From Bacteroidales bacterium (GTDB lineage Bacteria > Bacteroidota > Bacteroidia > Bacteroidales > VadinHA17), in contig JAFGXK010000099.1 of NCBI GenBank assembly GCA_016936695.1, positions 1 to 12,770 of the forward strand: 12,770 nucleotides of DNA, given 5' to 3'. Position 1 is the stretch's first letter. Every line of letters starts with the position of its first letter. Shown piece by piece: positions 1 through 6,893 of the stretch. The translations under genes were made by a program, and so were the position numbers. The notes below the pieces were generated by a model, which was not told where the DNA came from, searched no databases, and saw nothing but the letters and a program-made list of their open reading frames with translations.

Positions 1-749
1 GCGATCTCATTGCCGTCGATGTCGGCATCGGAGTAGTGCCTCAGGTCGGTAATATCGCTTTCCGGGTGGGTATGGACATCAGGGGTGAACACCGCCGGGA
101 TATCGTTCAGATCCGTATAACTTCCGGTTACAGCAACCTGCGCCAGCGCCGGCTTGCCTGTAATGTCAGACCAGTCGGGCACATAGGAAGCCAGCCGGTA
201 CAAACCGGCATGATTTCCCCAGCCAAAGGCCGCATTCCAGTTGCTTATAGCTGTTGATGTGATGCCGCTCGCGGAATGACCCGTGAAGACGGGATCTGTT
301 TCCGTTGTCAGGTAACCCGAGAGGTCGGGCGCATTGGAAAGGTCGCCGTAATCGCCGCTGAATCCATCTCCCGACCTGCCGGCATACAAAGCATACGGGA
401 CGCTGAGCAGCTGGCTGGTACCCATTTCAATGCCGTTCACGGAGAGTTCCAGGAAATAGGGCCCGTCAGACCAGTCTATCGAAGAAAAATCATCCGCAGT
501 GCTCCCCTCCCCGATTTTAAGGTTGACCAGTCCGAGTGTATTGGTCCGGGTGGAATGGCTCTCTGTATACACTGGAAATCCGCCAGCTGTGGAGTGCCGG
601 AGAATGATCCGCACCGTCACCGGTTCCTCTGCCATCACCGAACCGCCTGCATCCCTGATGACGGCCTGGTAGCTGAAGGACAACGGAGCCTGGGCCGCCA
701 TGCCTATTGCTGAAGCAATTATAATGAAGGAAAACATTACCTTTTTCAT
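1..749 (-). CDS. Secreted tail-fibre-like repeat protein, N-terminal part (C-terminus outside the window)
   Basis: The reading frame is open from an ATG at 749-747 to the left edge, giving 249 codons with no stop; the true gene continues beyond the window. The start MKKVMFSFIIIASAIGMAAQ is a Sec signal peptide. Residues about 24-125 (beginning LSFSYQAVIRDAGG and ending SQLLSVPYALYA) match from memory the N-terminal module of large secreted Bacteroidota proteins often annotated 'tail fiber domain-containing'. After it come phage-tail-fibre-like repeats: GDYGDLSNAPDLSGYL, TETDPVFTGHSASGI, NWNAAFGWGNHAG, DWSDITGKPAL and YTDLNDIPAVF. The likely role is an exported surface or adhesin-like protein; no enzymatic motif is visible. 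It lies 103 bp downstream of the HMA gene on the same strand, a gap with its own AT-rich promoter-like stretch, so it is probably a separate transcription unit. Confidence 0.85.
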   Translation of the reverse strand, partial: MKKVMFSFIIIASAIGMAAQAPLSFSYQAVIRDAGGSVMAEEPVTVRIILRHSTAGGFPVYTESHSTRTNTLGLVNLKIGEGSTADDFSSIDWSDGPYFLELSVNGIEMGTSQLLSVPYALYAGRSGDGFSGDYGDLSNAPDLSGYLTTETDPVFTGHSASGITSTAISNWNAAFGWGNHAGLYRLASYVPDWSDITGKPALAQVAVTGSYTDLNDIPAVFTPDVHTHPESDITDLRHYSDADIDGNEI

Positions 750-760
750 GATGCGTGATA

Positions 761-791
761 TTATATATATAAACGTTATGAATTAAACAAA
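761..791 (-). promoter_or_regulatory. Possible promoter of the tail-fibre-like gene
   Basis: On the minus strand a TTTG (791-788) is followed after 18 bp by TATATATAA (769-761), 11 bases upstream of the ATG. The spacing and the TTTG resemble a Bacteroidota -33/-7 promoter, but the -7 lacks the usual TTTG half. It is the most AT-rich part of the 103-bp gap. This is inference from pattern only. Confidence 0.3.
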
Positions 792-852
792 TAATCACTA
801 AATATTTCGGTATAAGTATTAACAGGATGTTGATATCCGGCGGGGGATCGGG

Positions 853-1182
853 CTACGGTTTATCCTTCTTTTTTGCATCCTGTTCCTCAGTGACCTGATT
901 TACTGTGTAGCCGAGCTTTTCGATGGCTTTCCGGATATTCTCCGGATCATTCTTTTTCTTCCTGTATGCTACTGTGACTTCCTGTGTGCCGATATCACAT
1001 TGCACATCCCTGATTCCTTTTTCAAACGGAAGGTTACTCAGGACTTTGTCCACACAATTACTGCATTCAATGGATGTTTTGAAGGTGACTGTATCGATGG
1101 CGTTCTCCTTTTCCTGTGCCGAAAGGAGCAACGGAACTGCTGCAAGAAGCATGGTGACGAAAATTTTCTGGATTGTTTTCAT
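853..1182 (-). CDS. Secreted heavy-metal-associated (HMA, MerP-like) domain protein
   Basis: A 109-aa protein with a Sec signal peptide (residues 1 to about 22, ending LLLSAQ), so it should act in the periplasm or outside the inner membrane. Residues about 30-97 form one HMA fold: beta strand TVTFKTSIEC, the metal-binding CxxC (Cys40-Ser-Asn-Cys43), the helix VDKVLSNLPFEKG, then IRDVQCDIGTQEVTVAY and IRKAIEKLGYTV. This is the ferredoxin-like order of MerP/CopZ proteins. The usual GMTC is here SIEC, and there is an extra Cys62. The tail from about 98 is charged and lysine-rich. The start lies 26 bp after the stop of the TonB receptor gene, so the two are almost certainly co-transcribed. The family carries soft metals such as Cu+ or Hg2+ on the CxxC; the actual metal is not readable here. 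Confidence 0.9.
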   Translation of the reverse strand: MKTIQKIFVTMLLAAVPLLLSAQEKENAIDTVTFKTSIECSNCVDKVLSNLPFEKGIRDVQCDIGTQEVTVAYRKKKNDPENIRKAIEKLGYTVNQVTEEQDAKKKDKP

Positions 1183-1208
1183 GATATGAACTTTTTAATG
1201 GTTGTTGT

Positions 1209-3434
1209 TTATTCTGTTTCCCTGTCAAGGATTATCCGGAAGCCGGCATATATCTTCCTGCCGTGAACCGGTCCCCAGATCAGACCCGCATCAAAGAATC
1301 CTCCGAACGGATCTTCGGAGGCGATGATCGGATCCTCCTGCATGAAATTGATGAGGTTTTCTGATCCGGCATAAATATTCCATTTACGGAAGTATCTTGT
1401 GACCTGTGCATTCATTACGGTATAAGCCCCGAAAGCATCCTCTCGCCGGTACTCCTCCGGATTTTCCGAGGTGGAAGGGATCCTTCCGGGCCCGTTAAGC
1501 TGAAGGGTATAATCGAACTGCCATTTCCTGAGGCGGGTGAGCCACGAAGCGGTCACGAGACCCCGGTACCTGCTTAACAGCGGCTTCTCCCGGAGGACCC
1601 CGTCGATGGTCATCTTCACATCATTCCACCTCCATGCTGCGAGGAGATCAAAACCTTCAAAGAGCGTTGACGAAGCTTCCAGCTGAATCACATTCGAGTA
1701 GGATTTTCCATCCAGGTTATAAAACCTGACCTCCCGCAGGTCTGCATCCATATCGGTTATGACCTGGTTCAGGAAACTTGTATGATATGCCTCGCCGGTC
1801 AGGCTCAGGATCCTGGTCCCGTAAGGAATGCTGGCAATCAGGCTGAGACCCGTGTTCCATGCCTCCTCCATATCAAGGTCGCCGGCTATAACCATCCTCC
1901 TGCTGCTGGCCAGCAGAAAGCTGTTTTCAGCGAGCACGTTGCTGGCCCGGAATCCCTTCCCGGCTGAAGCCCTCAGGGTGAATACCGGGTTAATGACATA
2001 CCGCAGATGCACCCTGGGTGTCACGAGGGTACCATACAGATTATGAAAATCGGTCCGGATCCCGGCGAGCAGGGTCATCCTGGCACTGTCGGTATAGGTG
2101 TACTGGGCATAAAGACCCGGGACGGACTCCTCGCGGCCGAACGACAGCATGTCGAGGTTTTCATCATACAGGTCGTACTTATAGCTGGCCCCCAGGTCAA
2201 ACATATGTTTACCCAACCCCGGGTTCCACTGTAACAGGAGATTCGAGTAATAAGTCCTCTGGGTTCCGTCGTAGGATTTAAGGCCGAAGCGTGATTCCTG
2301 TCTGTGCCGGGCCGCATTCTGGATCCACCCGATCGACAGGCTTCCGTCATCCCCGAAAACACCTCCAATCTTTGAGAATCCTTCAATCCTCCCGGTGTTG
2401 ATGTCGATTCCAAAGCTGTTGGGCCGGCTGTTCTCCGCATCGGGCTGGTAGGAAAACTGCCCCCCTATCCGCTCCTCTCCGAGGACCTTTATCCCGGTAC
2501 GGAACGTGAACCGTTCCGTCATGTAATCCCACCTGTTGAACAGGTTGTATTGACGGATATCGGGTTCATCCCTGAAGCCGTCCTTATTATGGTCCCCATT
2601 GTTGTCCTGAAGCTCCCCGTGCACCATAAGCATGGTGCTGAGCCGGTTGTTGATGATCAGCGAGGAATTGGCATTAAGCTCTGTCCTGCCGGCATCGCTG
2701 ATGAAACCGTTCAGATAAAATTTTTCACTCTCACGCGGTTTCTTGTACTCCACATTGATCTGTCCGGCCACCGATTCATAGCCGTTCCTCACCGACGAGG
2801 TGCCCTTTGACACCTGGATCGATTCCATCCAGGGTCCCGGAACAAAATTGAGGCCGTAGGCGGTGTTCAGACCATACACCAAAGGGATGTTCTCGGCCAG
2901 TATCTGTGTATAGGTTCCGGCGAGCCCGAGCAGCTGTATCTGCTTTGCTCCCGTTGCCGCATCGGCAAAGTTCACATCGACGGAGGCATTGGTCTCGAAG
3001 CTTTCCGAGAGGTTGCAGCAGGCTGCCCTGCATAGTTCCGTCGCGGTGATATTCACCATCATGGTCGGATCAATCCGGCTTACAAACTGGCCGGGGGTTC
3101 TACCGACAATAACCACCTCGCTCATTTCATTCTGCCGGTAAAGGGGATGCTCCAGGTAATCCTCATCGCTGCTTACCGATACGGTATCGGTCCTGTAGCC
3201 GACGAAACTGATCACCAGCCTGTCGCTGTTTTTCACCCGTTTTATATTGAAATAGCCTGCCGCATTGGCGGCGGTGCCGACAGTGGTGCCTGCCCATACG
3301 ACACTTGCCCCGGGAAGCCCTGATTTATCGGCACCGGTGGCATCGTAAATTTTTCCTTCAAGTCTGGTCTGTCCCAGTAAAACATGCGGATTCAGAAATA
3401 TGACTGCGGAAATGATAAATAAAATCGTTCTCAT
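1209..3434 (-). CDS. TonB-dependent outer-membrane receptor, heavy-metal-module type
   Basis: A 741-aa protein. Residues 1 to about 21 are a signal peptide (ends LLGQ). Residues about 23-100 are a CarboxypepD_reg-like Ig-type domain (LEGKIYDATG, LPGASVVWAGTTVGT, GYFNIKRV, ISFVGYRTDTV). The plug spans about 105-230 (SEVVIVG, ESFETNASVDV, QIQLLGLAGTYTQIL, WMESIQVSKGTSSV, SVAGQINVEYKKP). The rest is a 22-strand-type beta barrel. The plug holds an unusual Cys135-x3-Cys139-Cys140 cluster. Length is at the short end for TonB receptors and excludes SusC, which is near 1000 aa. It would import a TonB-energised substrate across the outer membrane. The adjacent HMA protein and Cys-rich small protein point to a metal or metal chelate, by inference from context. 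The ATG is preceded directly by AAACAGG and lies within an inverted repeat described separately. Confidence 0.9.
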   Translation of the reverse strand: MRTILFIISAVIFLNPHVLLGQTRLEGKIYDATGADKSGLPGASVVWAGTTVGTAANAAGYFNIKRVKNSDRLVISFVGYRTDTVSVSSDEDYLEHPLYRQNEMSEVVIVGRTPGQFVSRIDPTMMVNITATELCRAACCNLSESFETNASVDVNFADAATGAKQIQLLGLAGTYTQILAENIPLVYGLNTAYGLNFVPGPWMESIQVSKGTSSVRNGYESVAGQINVEYKKPRESEKFYLNGFISDAGRTELNANSSLIINNRLSTMLMVHGELQDNNGDHNKDGFRDEPDIRQYNLFNRWDYMTERFTFRTGIKVLGEERIGGQFSYQPDAENSRPNSFGIDINTGRIEGFSKIGGVFGDDGSLSIGWIQNAARHRQESRFGLKSYDGTQRTYYSNLLLQWNPGLGKHMFDLGASYKYDLYDENLDMLSFGREESVPGLYAQYTYTDSARMTLLAGIRTDFHNLYGTLVTPRVHLRYVINPVFTLRASAGKGFRASNVLAENSFLLASSRRMVIAGDLDMEEAWNTGLSLIASIPYGTRILSLTGEAYHTSFLNQVITDMDADLREVRFYNLDGKSYSNVIQLEASSTLFEGFDLLAAWRWNDVKMTIDGVLREKPLLSRYRGLVTASWLTRLRKWQFDYTLQLNGPGRIPSTSENPEEYRREDAFGAYTVMNAQVTRYFRKWNIYAGSENLINFMQEDPIIASEDPFGGFFDAGLIWGPVHGRKIYAGFRIILDRETE

Positions 3435-3510
3435 CCTGTTTATTCTTAATTAATAAATCATAGCATTCCGCCTGCTGAAATCGCAGGCGATCCGATAAAA
3501 AAACAGGATG
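3432..3510 (-). promoter_or_regulatory. Start-codon-sequestering RNA stem between the Cys-rich gene and the receptor gene
   Basis: In the minus-strand transcript CATCCTGTTT (3510-3501), four bases after the TGA of the upstream gene, is perfectly complementary to AAACAGGATG (3441-3432), whose last three bases are the receptor's start codon. After a U-U mismatch, two more A-U pairs and a G-U pair can follow. The 59-base loop contains a second perfect GC-rich 7-bp hairpin (3469-3475 with 3483-3489, loop of 7). A ribosome finishing the upstream gene would cover the distal arm and open the stem, so the natural reading is translational coupling. The pairing is seen directly; the function is inferred. 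Confidence 0.5.
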
Positions 3511-3514
3511 CGAA

Positions 3515-3946
3515 TCAGGAGAGGAACTGGCAGTTACAGGTGAGCAAAAAACGCCCCCCGTGTTTGTCAGGAAAATCCCGGGGCACCGGGACCGGATGGT
3601 GAACAGGGTCAGGATCGTGCAGTAAAAATCGGGCGGGCAGTTCAGCAGGGGCTGATAAAGGCACCGGGAAAGCCGGGGTGTATTCGGTGATTTTAAGCTC
3701 CTCAATACTGAAATTGCAGCATTCTCTTCCCTGAGCAGCTTCGTTCTCCGGCATGCAGTGAGTATCTGCGTCATCGCAGCAGTGGTCCTGGTGTTCCGCA
3801 GACGAAAAATATATTCCTGCATGAGCAAAATATACATTGCATGCAGAGCAGTCATGAATTATTAAAGTAATCCCGATACTTCCTGCAAGGAAAACAATTC
3901 CGAGAAACGGATTAACCAACGAAGAAATGATATTTCTGCTTTTCAC
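3515..3946 (-). CDS. Small Cys/His-rich membrane-anchored protein, HYC_CC_PP-like
   Basis: With a GTG start at 3946 this is 143 aa (VKSRNIISSL...); a TTG at 3973 would add nine residues. A hydrophobic segment (about 8-30, ending GSIGITLII) is followed at once by HDCSAC (31-36), then DHCCDD (55-59), THC (62-64), ECC (75-77) and a C-terminal TCNC (136-139). That makes nine cysteines and nine histidines, all outside the membrane segment. Family knowledge: Bacteroidota carry small 'HYC_CC_PP' proteins with a signal/TM, an H-x-C and CC pairs, usually next to a TonB receptor and an HMA gene. Context fits exactly, but HYC is HDC here and no clear PP is visible. It is the first gene of the metal module, 80 bp upstream of the receptor. 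It may bind or sense metal at the membrane face; no function is proven. Confidence 0.7.
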   Translation of the reverse strand: MKSRNIISSLVNPFLGIVFLAGSIGITLIIHDCSACNVYFAHAGIYFSSAEHQDHCCDDADTHCMPENEAAQGRECCNFSIEELKITEYTPAFPVPLSAPAELPARFLLHDPDPVHHPVPVPRDFPDKHGGRFLLTCNCQFLS

Positions 3947-3951
3947 AGATG

Positions 3952-3959
3952 CAAAAATA
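3952..3959 (-). promoter_or_regulatory. Possible -7 box (TATTTTTG) of the heavy-metal module
   Basis: The minus strand reads TATTTTTG, an exact match to the Bacteroidota -7 consensus TAnnTTTG, within an AT-rich stretch. No convincing -33 element is seen. If real, transcription would begin near 3945, almost on the GTG chosen for the Cys-rich gene. The message would then be leaderless or would use a start further downstream. Confidence 0.35.
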
Positions 3960-4001
3960 AAAAAATCATGCAATACAATTACAACAAAACATTTCCAATA
4001 T

Positions 4002-4036
4002 GGTTCCCGGTTCAGGGTTCCCGGTTTCCGGTTTGA
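4002..4036. repeat. Short 14-bp tandem repeat
   Basis: GGTTCCCGGTT occurs at 4002-4012 and again at 4016-4026, giving a 14-bp period, and a degenerate third unit (GGTTTCCGGTTTG) overlaps the end of the second. It lies between the 866-aa gene and the metal module, next to the extragenic palindrome. It looks like non-coding simple-repeat DNA. Confidence 0.55.
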
Positions 4037-4064
4037 CCGCCTTCGTTAAAACTTCGGCGGACGG
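4035..4064. repeat. Extragenic palindrome-like repeat, copy A
   Basis: GACCGCCTTCG, TTAAA, ACTTCGGCGGACGG: a GC-rich CCGCC/GGCGG stem with an AT-rich centre, in the gap downstream of the 866-aa gene. A related copy lies at 6894-6923 and matches about 20 of 30 positions without gaps. The minus-strand transcript also has tiny hairpins GGGTCAAACCC (just after the stop) and GGTCAAACC beside it. It may serve as the transcript end for the 866-aa gene, but no T-run follows. Confidence 0.5.
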
Positions 4065-4079
4065 TGCAGGGTTTGACCC

Positions 4080-6680
4080 TCATTCCCACTCAACCTTCAG
4101 CTCTTTAATCAGGGTCGGGGCACCGCCTTTGTACTGGATTCCAAAACCACCAAACGGATTGGTCCTGATTTCCGCTTTCATGTTCACCTCACCCGCGACC
4201 CCGGGCCTGTTCTGTGCCGCCTCAGGGCCTGCCGGTGATTCGGCATGCGCTGAAAGAATGTTGCCTTTCACCTTGAGGGTGATGGTGCACGGGGTCCTGT
4301 AACAGGTGGTCGACACCGGTTCACTGATCTCTGCAACCGTCCCGTTTTCATACCTCACAAACAGACAATCCACCGCATTGTGGAACTTTGTGGTGCGGAT
4401 AAACCGTAACGCATAACCCGTCAGGGTTTCCGTATCAAATTTTATGAAGACATCCATATAGAGTCCCGCAATACTGAATCCCTGTCCCGCCGTCTTGTAA
4501 GGAGCCACCGTCATCGTCAGCTTCATGTCGCCGAAATCTTTCCCGGTCGGGGTATAACGCAACCCGGCATACCTCGACTGCAAAAGGCCGGTCATCCCTG
4601 CAGCACCGTCACTGCCCGCTCCATAGTACCAGGCATCTTCTTCCCTGTTGGGCACCATTTCAGATCCACCACCAGGAGGTTCAAGATGGCCCAGCGTCCA
4701 GAACCCGGGAATAACCCTGTCCTGATTTTTTGTGGAAAGATTTCTGAAGTCGGTATGCAGCACCCTGTGATCCGTCTTAACATCCTCTTCCGAAACGGGT
4801 TCCTTCATCACATCAAAAACCGCTTCGCCTGCATCGCAGCGGAGATGTTTAGGGGCTACGGAAGCCATGATATAATAACCGATATCTCCTGCTGAAAGCT
4901 CATATTCACGCAAAGGGTGGTTCATCCTGGAGACGGCCACCTCAATGGGATCACTCCCATCCGGATCCCCACACCGGTACCAGGTAACCAGCGACTGGTC
5001 GTCGTATTGCATGTCGAGTTGATAATCAACAGTAAGTTTTCCGTTTATGCCCGTTGAAATTACAGGTTTTGAAATGAATTCGGGCGGAATCAGCTTTGCA
5101 GGAGAGACCGTCAATACACTTGCCGCCTTCAGTCCCGACGGAGTATGGGCAGTGATAACCACCTGTTTTGTCTCATCAAGCATGCTGACCGGTATGACAT
5201 CACAGGTTGACCCGTCGTCACTGACTTTCAGTTTGACCAGCGATTCATCACCGGGTGCTAAAACCCATTTTACAGTTTCTCCTTTCAATTCGTAATTTCC
5301 GAATCGATTGACTGTTGCCGTTAACCTGACCGCATTCTTTCCGGTTTCAATGGTTGCTCTGACCGGTGCAAACTGCCATCCTGAACGCACTATTGCGGAT
5401 CCGGTTTTTTCACCATCTTTTCCGGGTTCAATGACTTCAGGAACGATAAGCAGTTGAACTGGAAGCATTGTAAGCTTTCTCCCGCTCTCCTCCTGGGCTG
5501 ACAGAACGACGTCTTTTATTCCCATAGGGTCCCAATCGTCATTCCCGCACAAAAGATTATACGTATTATAAATCACTTCCCCGTTGTGTTCGAAACGATA
5601 GGCCTCAAGAACCTGTTTGCCGGTCATGTCCACGGTCGATGCCGGATGTTTTTCCCCGATGAGGACATCTTTATCATTAAGGATTACATTATATTGATAG
5701 TTGCGCATTTCAGGCGGAGGAATATCCCTCCAGCCCAGGTAACTGGCTGTTTCAGACCTGATGCGCGTGTCAACAACGGCTATCTGGCCGTTCAGCTTGG
5801 TGAAATACTGCTCGCCTTTCACATAAGACCGGATGTCGCAATTGAGAAATATTGCTCCTGTCCCCGTAGTTGCCACGAAAGGTTTTGAAGAATAGAAGTC
5901 GAACGTACAGTTCAGGTAGAGACCTGTCATGGACAATGCATCATCGGTAGATTCGAAATGACAGCCTTCGAAAAGCGTGCGTTTGCCTCCGAAAAAAGGA
6001 AGCAGGTTGAGCCTGCTAATAAACCGTGTATTATGGGCAACAATCTTATCCCCGTCGCAAAGGATAAGCTGGGCCTGAACAATAGCTGAGGCTCTTTTTT
6101 CCCTGTTCAGTTCAGGTTTCAGCGGGTATACCAGGTCCACATTACAGTAGTTGCCAAATGTGACATTTTCAGAACCTGGTCCCTGCCCTGAGATTCTGAA
6201 CATGGTAAAATTGCCCTGCGAGCCGATGGTCTGACCGCGGTTGCAGGCAAGCACCACATTCCCGGGATGATCGGATAAACCATAAAATTTCAGCCAGTCA
6301 CACCGGATAACCAGTCCATAAGGCGACTGCCCATCCACGGGGACACGCACGGCAGGATCATCGGGGTCGTCAATCCAGTAGACATAAGGAGCAATATAGA
6401 GTACCATCGGAGATTCCTCCGTCCCATCCGTCAGATGCTCTGCCGCCCTGTTCACCGAGTTAAATACGAAAGGAAATTTCTCTGCCTCAGCATCACTGAA
6501 CTGTCCGTCGATAAAGAATGCCTTTGGCCCGAGGTTAATGGTTTTTCCCCTGAAAATGATGTGATCACCGCCAAAAACGATTGGATTGCCGGGATCAAGT
6601 GATTTGTAATCCATAGTATGCTGAGCGGTGCACCACATTACGGACCCCGCAAACAGGCCCGTTAAAATTGTCTTTTTCAT
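4080..6680 (-). CDS. Secreted pectinesterase-like (CE8-like) beta-helix protein with Ig-like and lectin-like domains
   Basis: An 866-aa protein with a signal peptide (1 to about 20, ending WCTAQ). Residues about 30-375 look like a right-handed parallel beta-helix of the pectin-lyase fold. Within it, FEGCHFESTDDALSM (237-251), NCTFDFYSS (257-265), IFLNCDI (277-283) and SYLGWRDIPP (313-322) line up in order with the CE8 pectin methylesterase stretches FxxCxFxGxQDTLY, DFxFG, FxNCxI and LGRPW. Asp246/247 and Asp261 would be the two catalytic Asp and Arg318 the Arg. Residues about 430-530 resemble a bacterial Ig-like (Big) domain and 530-625 a second Ig/FN3-like domain. Residues about 640-866 look like a concanavalin-like jelly roll (FWTLGHLEPPGG, FGGFGIQYKGG). 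Role: de-esterification of, or binding to, pectin outside the cell. The family call rests on motif order; the canonical QDTLY and LGRPW are only partly kept, so an inactive or divergent esterase is possible. Confidence 0.65.
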   Translation of the reverse strand: MKKTILTGLFAGSVMWCTAQHTMDYKSLDPGNPIVFGGDHIIFRGKTINLGPKAFFIDGQFSDAEAEKFPFVFNSVNRAAEHLTDGTEESPMVLYIAPYVYWIDDPDDPAVRVPVDGQSPYGLVIRCDWLKFYGLSDHPGNVVLACNRGQTIGSQGNFTMFRISGQGPGSENVTFGNYCNVDLVYPLKPELNREKRASAIVQAQLILCDGDKIVAHNTRFISRLNLLPFFGGKRTLFEGCHFESTDDALSMTGLYLNCTFDFYSSKPFVATTGTGAIFLNCDIRSYVKGEQYFTKLNGQIAVVDTRIRSETASYLGWRDIPPPEMRNYQYNVILNDKDVLIGEKHPASTVDMTGKQVLEAYRFEHNGEVIYNTYNLLCGNDDWDPMGIKDVVLSAQEESGRKLTMLPVQLLIVPEVIEPGKDGEKTGSAIVRSGWQFAPVRATIETGKNAVRLTATVNRFGNYELKGETVKWVLAPGDESLVKLKVSDDGSTCDVIPVSMLDETKQVVITAHTPSGLKAASVLTVSPAKLIPPEFISKPVISTGINGKLTVDYQLDMQYDDQSLVTWYRCGDPDGSDPIEVAVSRMNHPLREYELSAGDIGYYIMASVAPKHLRCDAGEAVFDVMKEPVSEEDVKTDHRVLHTDFRNLSTKNQDRVIPGFWTLGHLEPPGGGSEMVPNREEDAWYYGAGSDGAAGMTGLLQSRYAGLRYTPTGKDFGDMKLTMTVAPYKTAGQGFSIAGLYMDVFIKFDTETLTGYALRFIRTTKFHNAVDCLFVRYENGTVAEISEPVSTTCYRTPCTITLKVKGNILSAHAESPAGPEAAQNRPGVAGEVNMKAEIRTNPFGGFGIQYKGGAPTLIKELKVEWE

Positions 6681-6736
6681 AGGTTTATTTTGATCTGACC
6701 ACCCGAATCATTCTTCATCACAATGATGAATCCCGG

Positions 6737-6753
6737 AGAGGGGCTGTCTCAAA
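6737..6753. mobile_element. Possible IS terminal-repeat remnant
   Basis: The sequence GAGGGGCTGTCTCAAAA resembles terminal inverted repeats (G-GGCTGTCTCAAAA type) that I recall from insertion sequences such as the IS1182 group in Bacteroidota. No transposase gene and no matching opposite end is visible in the window, so at most one decayed end survives. It lies about 60 bp upstream of the start of the 866-aa gene, where that gene's promoter would be expected. Confidence 0.4.
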
Positions 6754-6802
6754 AATACAGATTTTATTTTTTTAATCCGCACTGTTCGGCTTCTGTCGCC
6801 TG

Positions 6803-6889
6803 TTACCGGTTAAGAAACCCATATTCAAAGTAGATGCCTGCAGGATCCCTGAAGAAGAAAAGGAATCCTTTATCAGGGCTGACGGAGCG
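6803..6889 (-). pseudogene. Short broken coding remnant (FRDPAGIYFEYG)
   Basis: The minus strand reads RSVSPDKGFLFFF then RDPAGIYFEYGFLNR and a TAA at 6805-6803; an in-frame stop lies only a few codons further upstream (within copy B), so there is no room for a gene. FRDPxGxxxEYG resembles the last beta strand of VOC/glyoxalase proteins. It could equally be an intergenic repeat that happens to be open. Low confidence; a remnant is the best guess. Confidence 0.25.
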
Positions 6890-6893
6890 ATTG

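Noticed and set aside
276..713. A 145-codon plus-strand frame antisense to the tail-fibre-like gene
   Set aside because: GC-rich coding DNA often leaves long antisense frames; the translation resembles nothing and has no plausible start context.
517..798. A 93-codon minus-strand frame overlapping the tail-fibre-like gene
   Set aside because: It is another frame of the same DNA. The frame from ATG 749 has a signal peptide and a recognisable SYQAVIRDAGG module, so this one is a shadow and not evidence of a frameshift.
3469..3489. The GC-rich 7-bp hairpin in the 80-bp gap, considered as a terminator
   Set aside because: No T-run follows on either strand, and the genes on both sides appear to form one operon; it is better explained as the inner stem of the larger fold.
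3358..3855. A 165-codon minus-strand frame spanning the gap between the Cys-rich gene and the receptor gene
   Set aside because: It overlaps both genes in another frame, and the translation lacks the Cys motifs of the real small protein.
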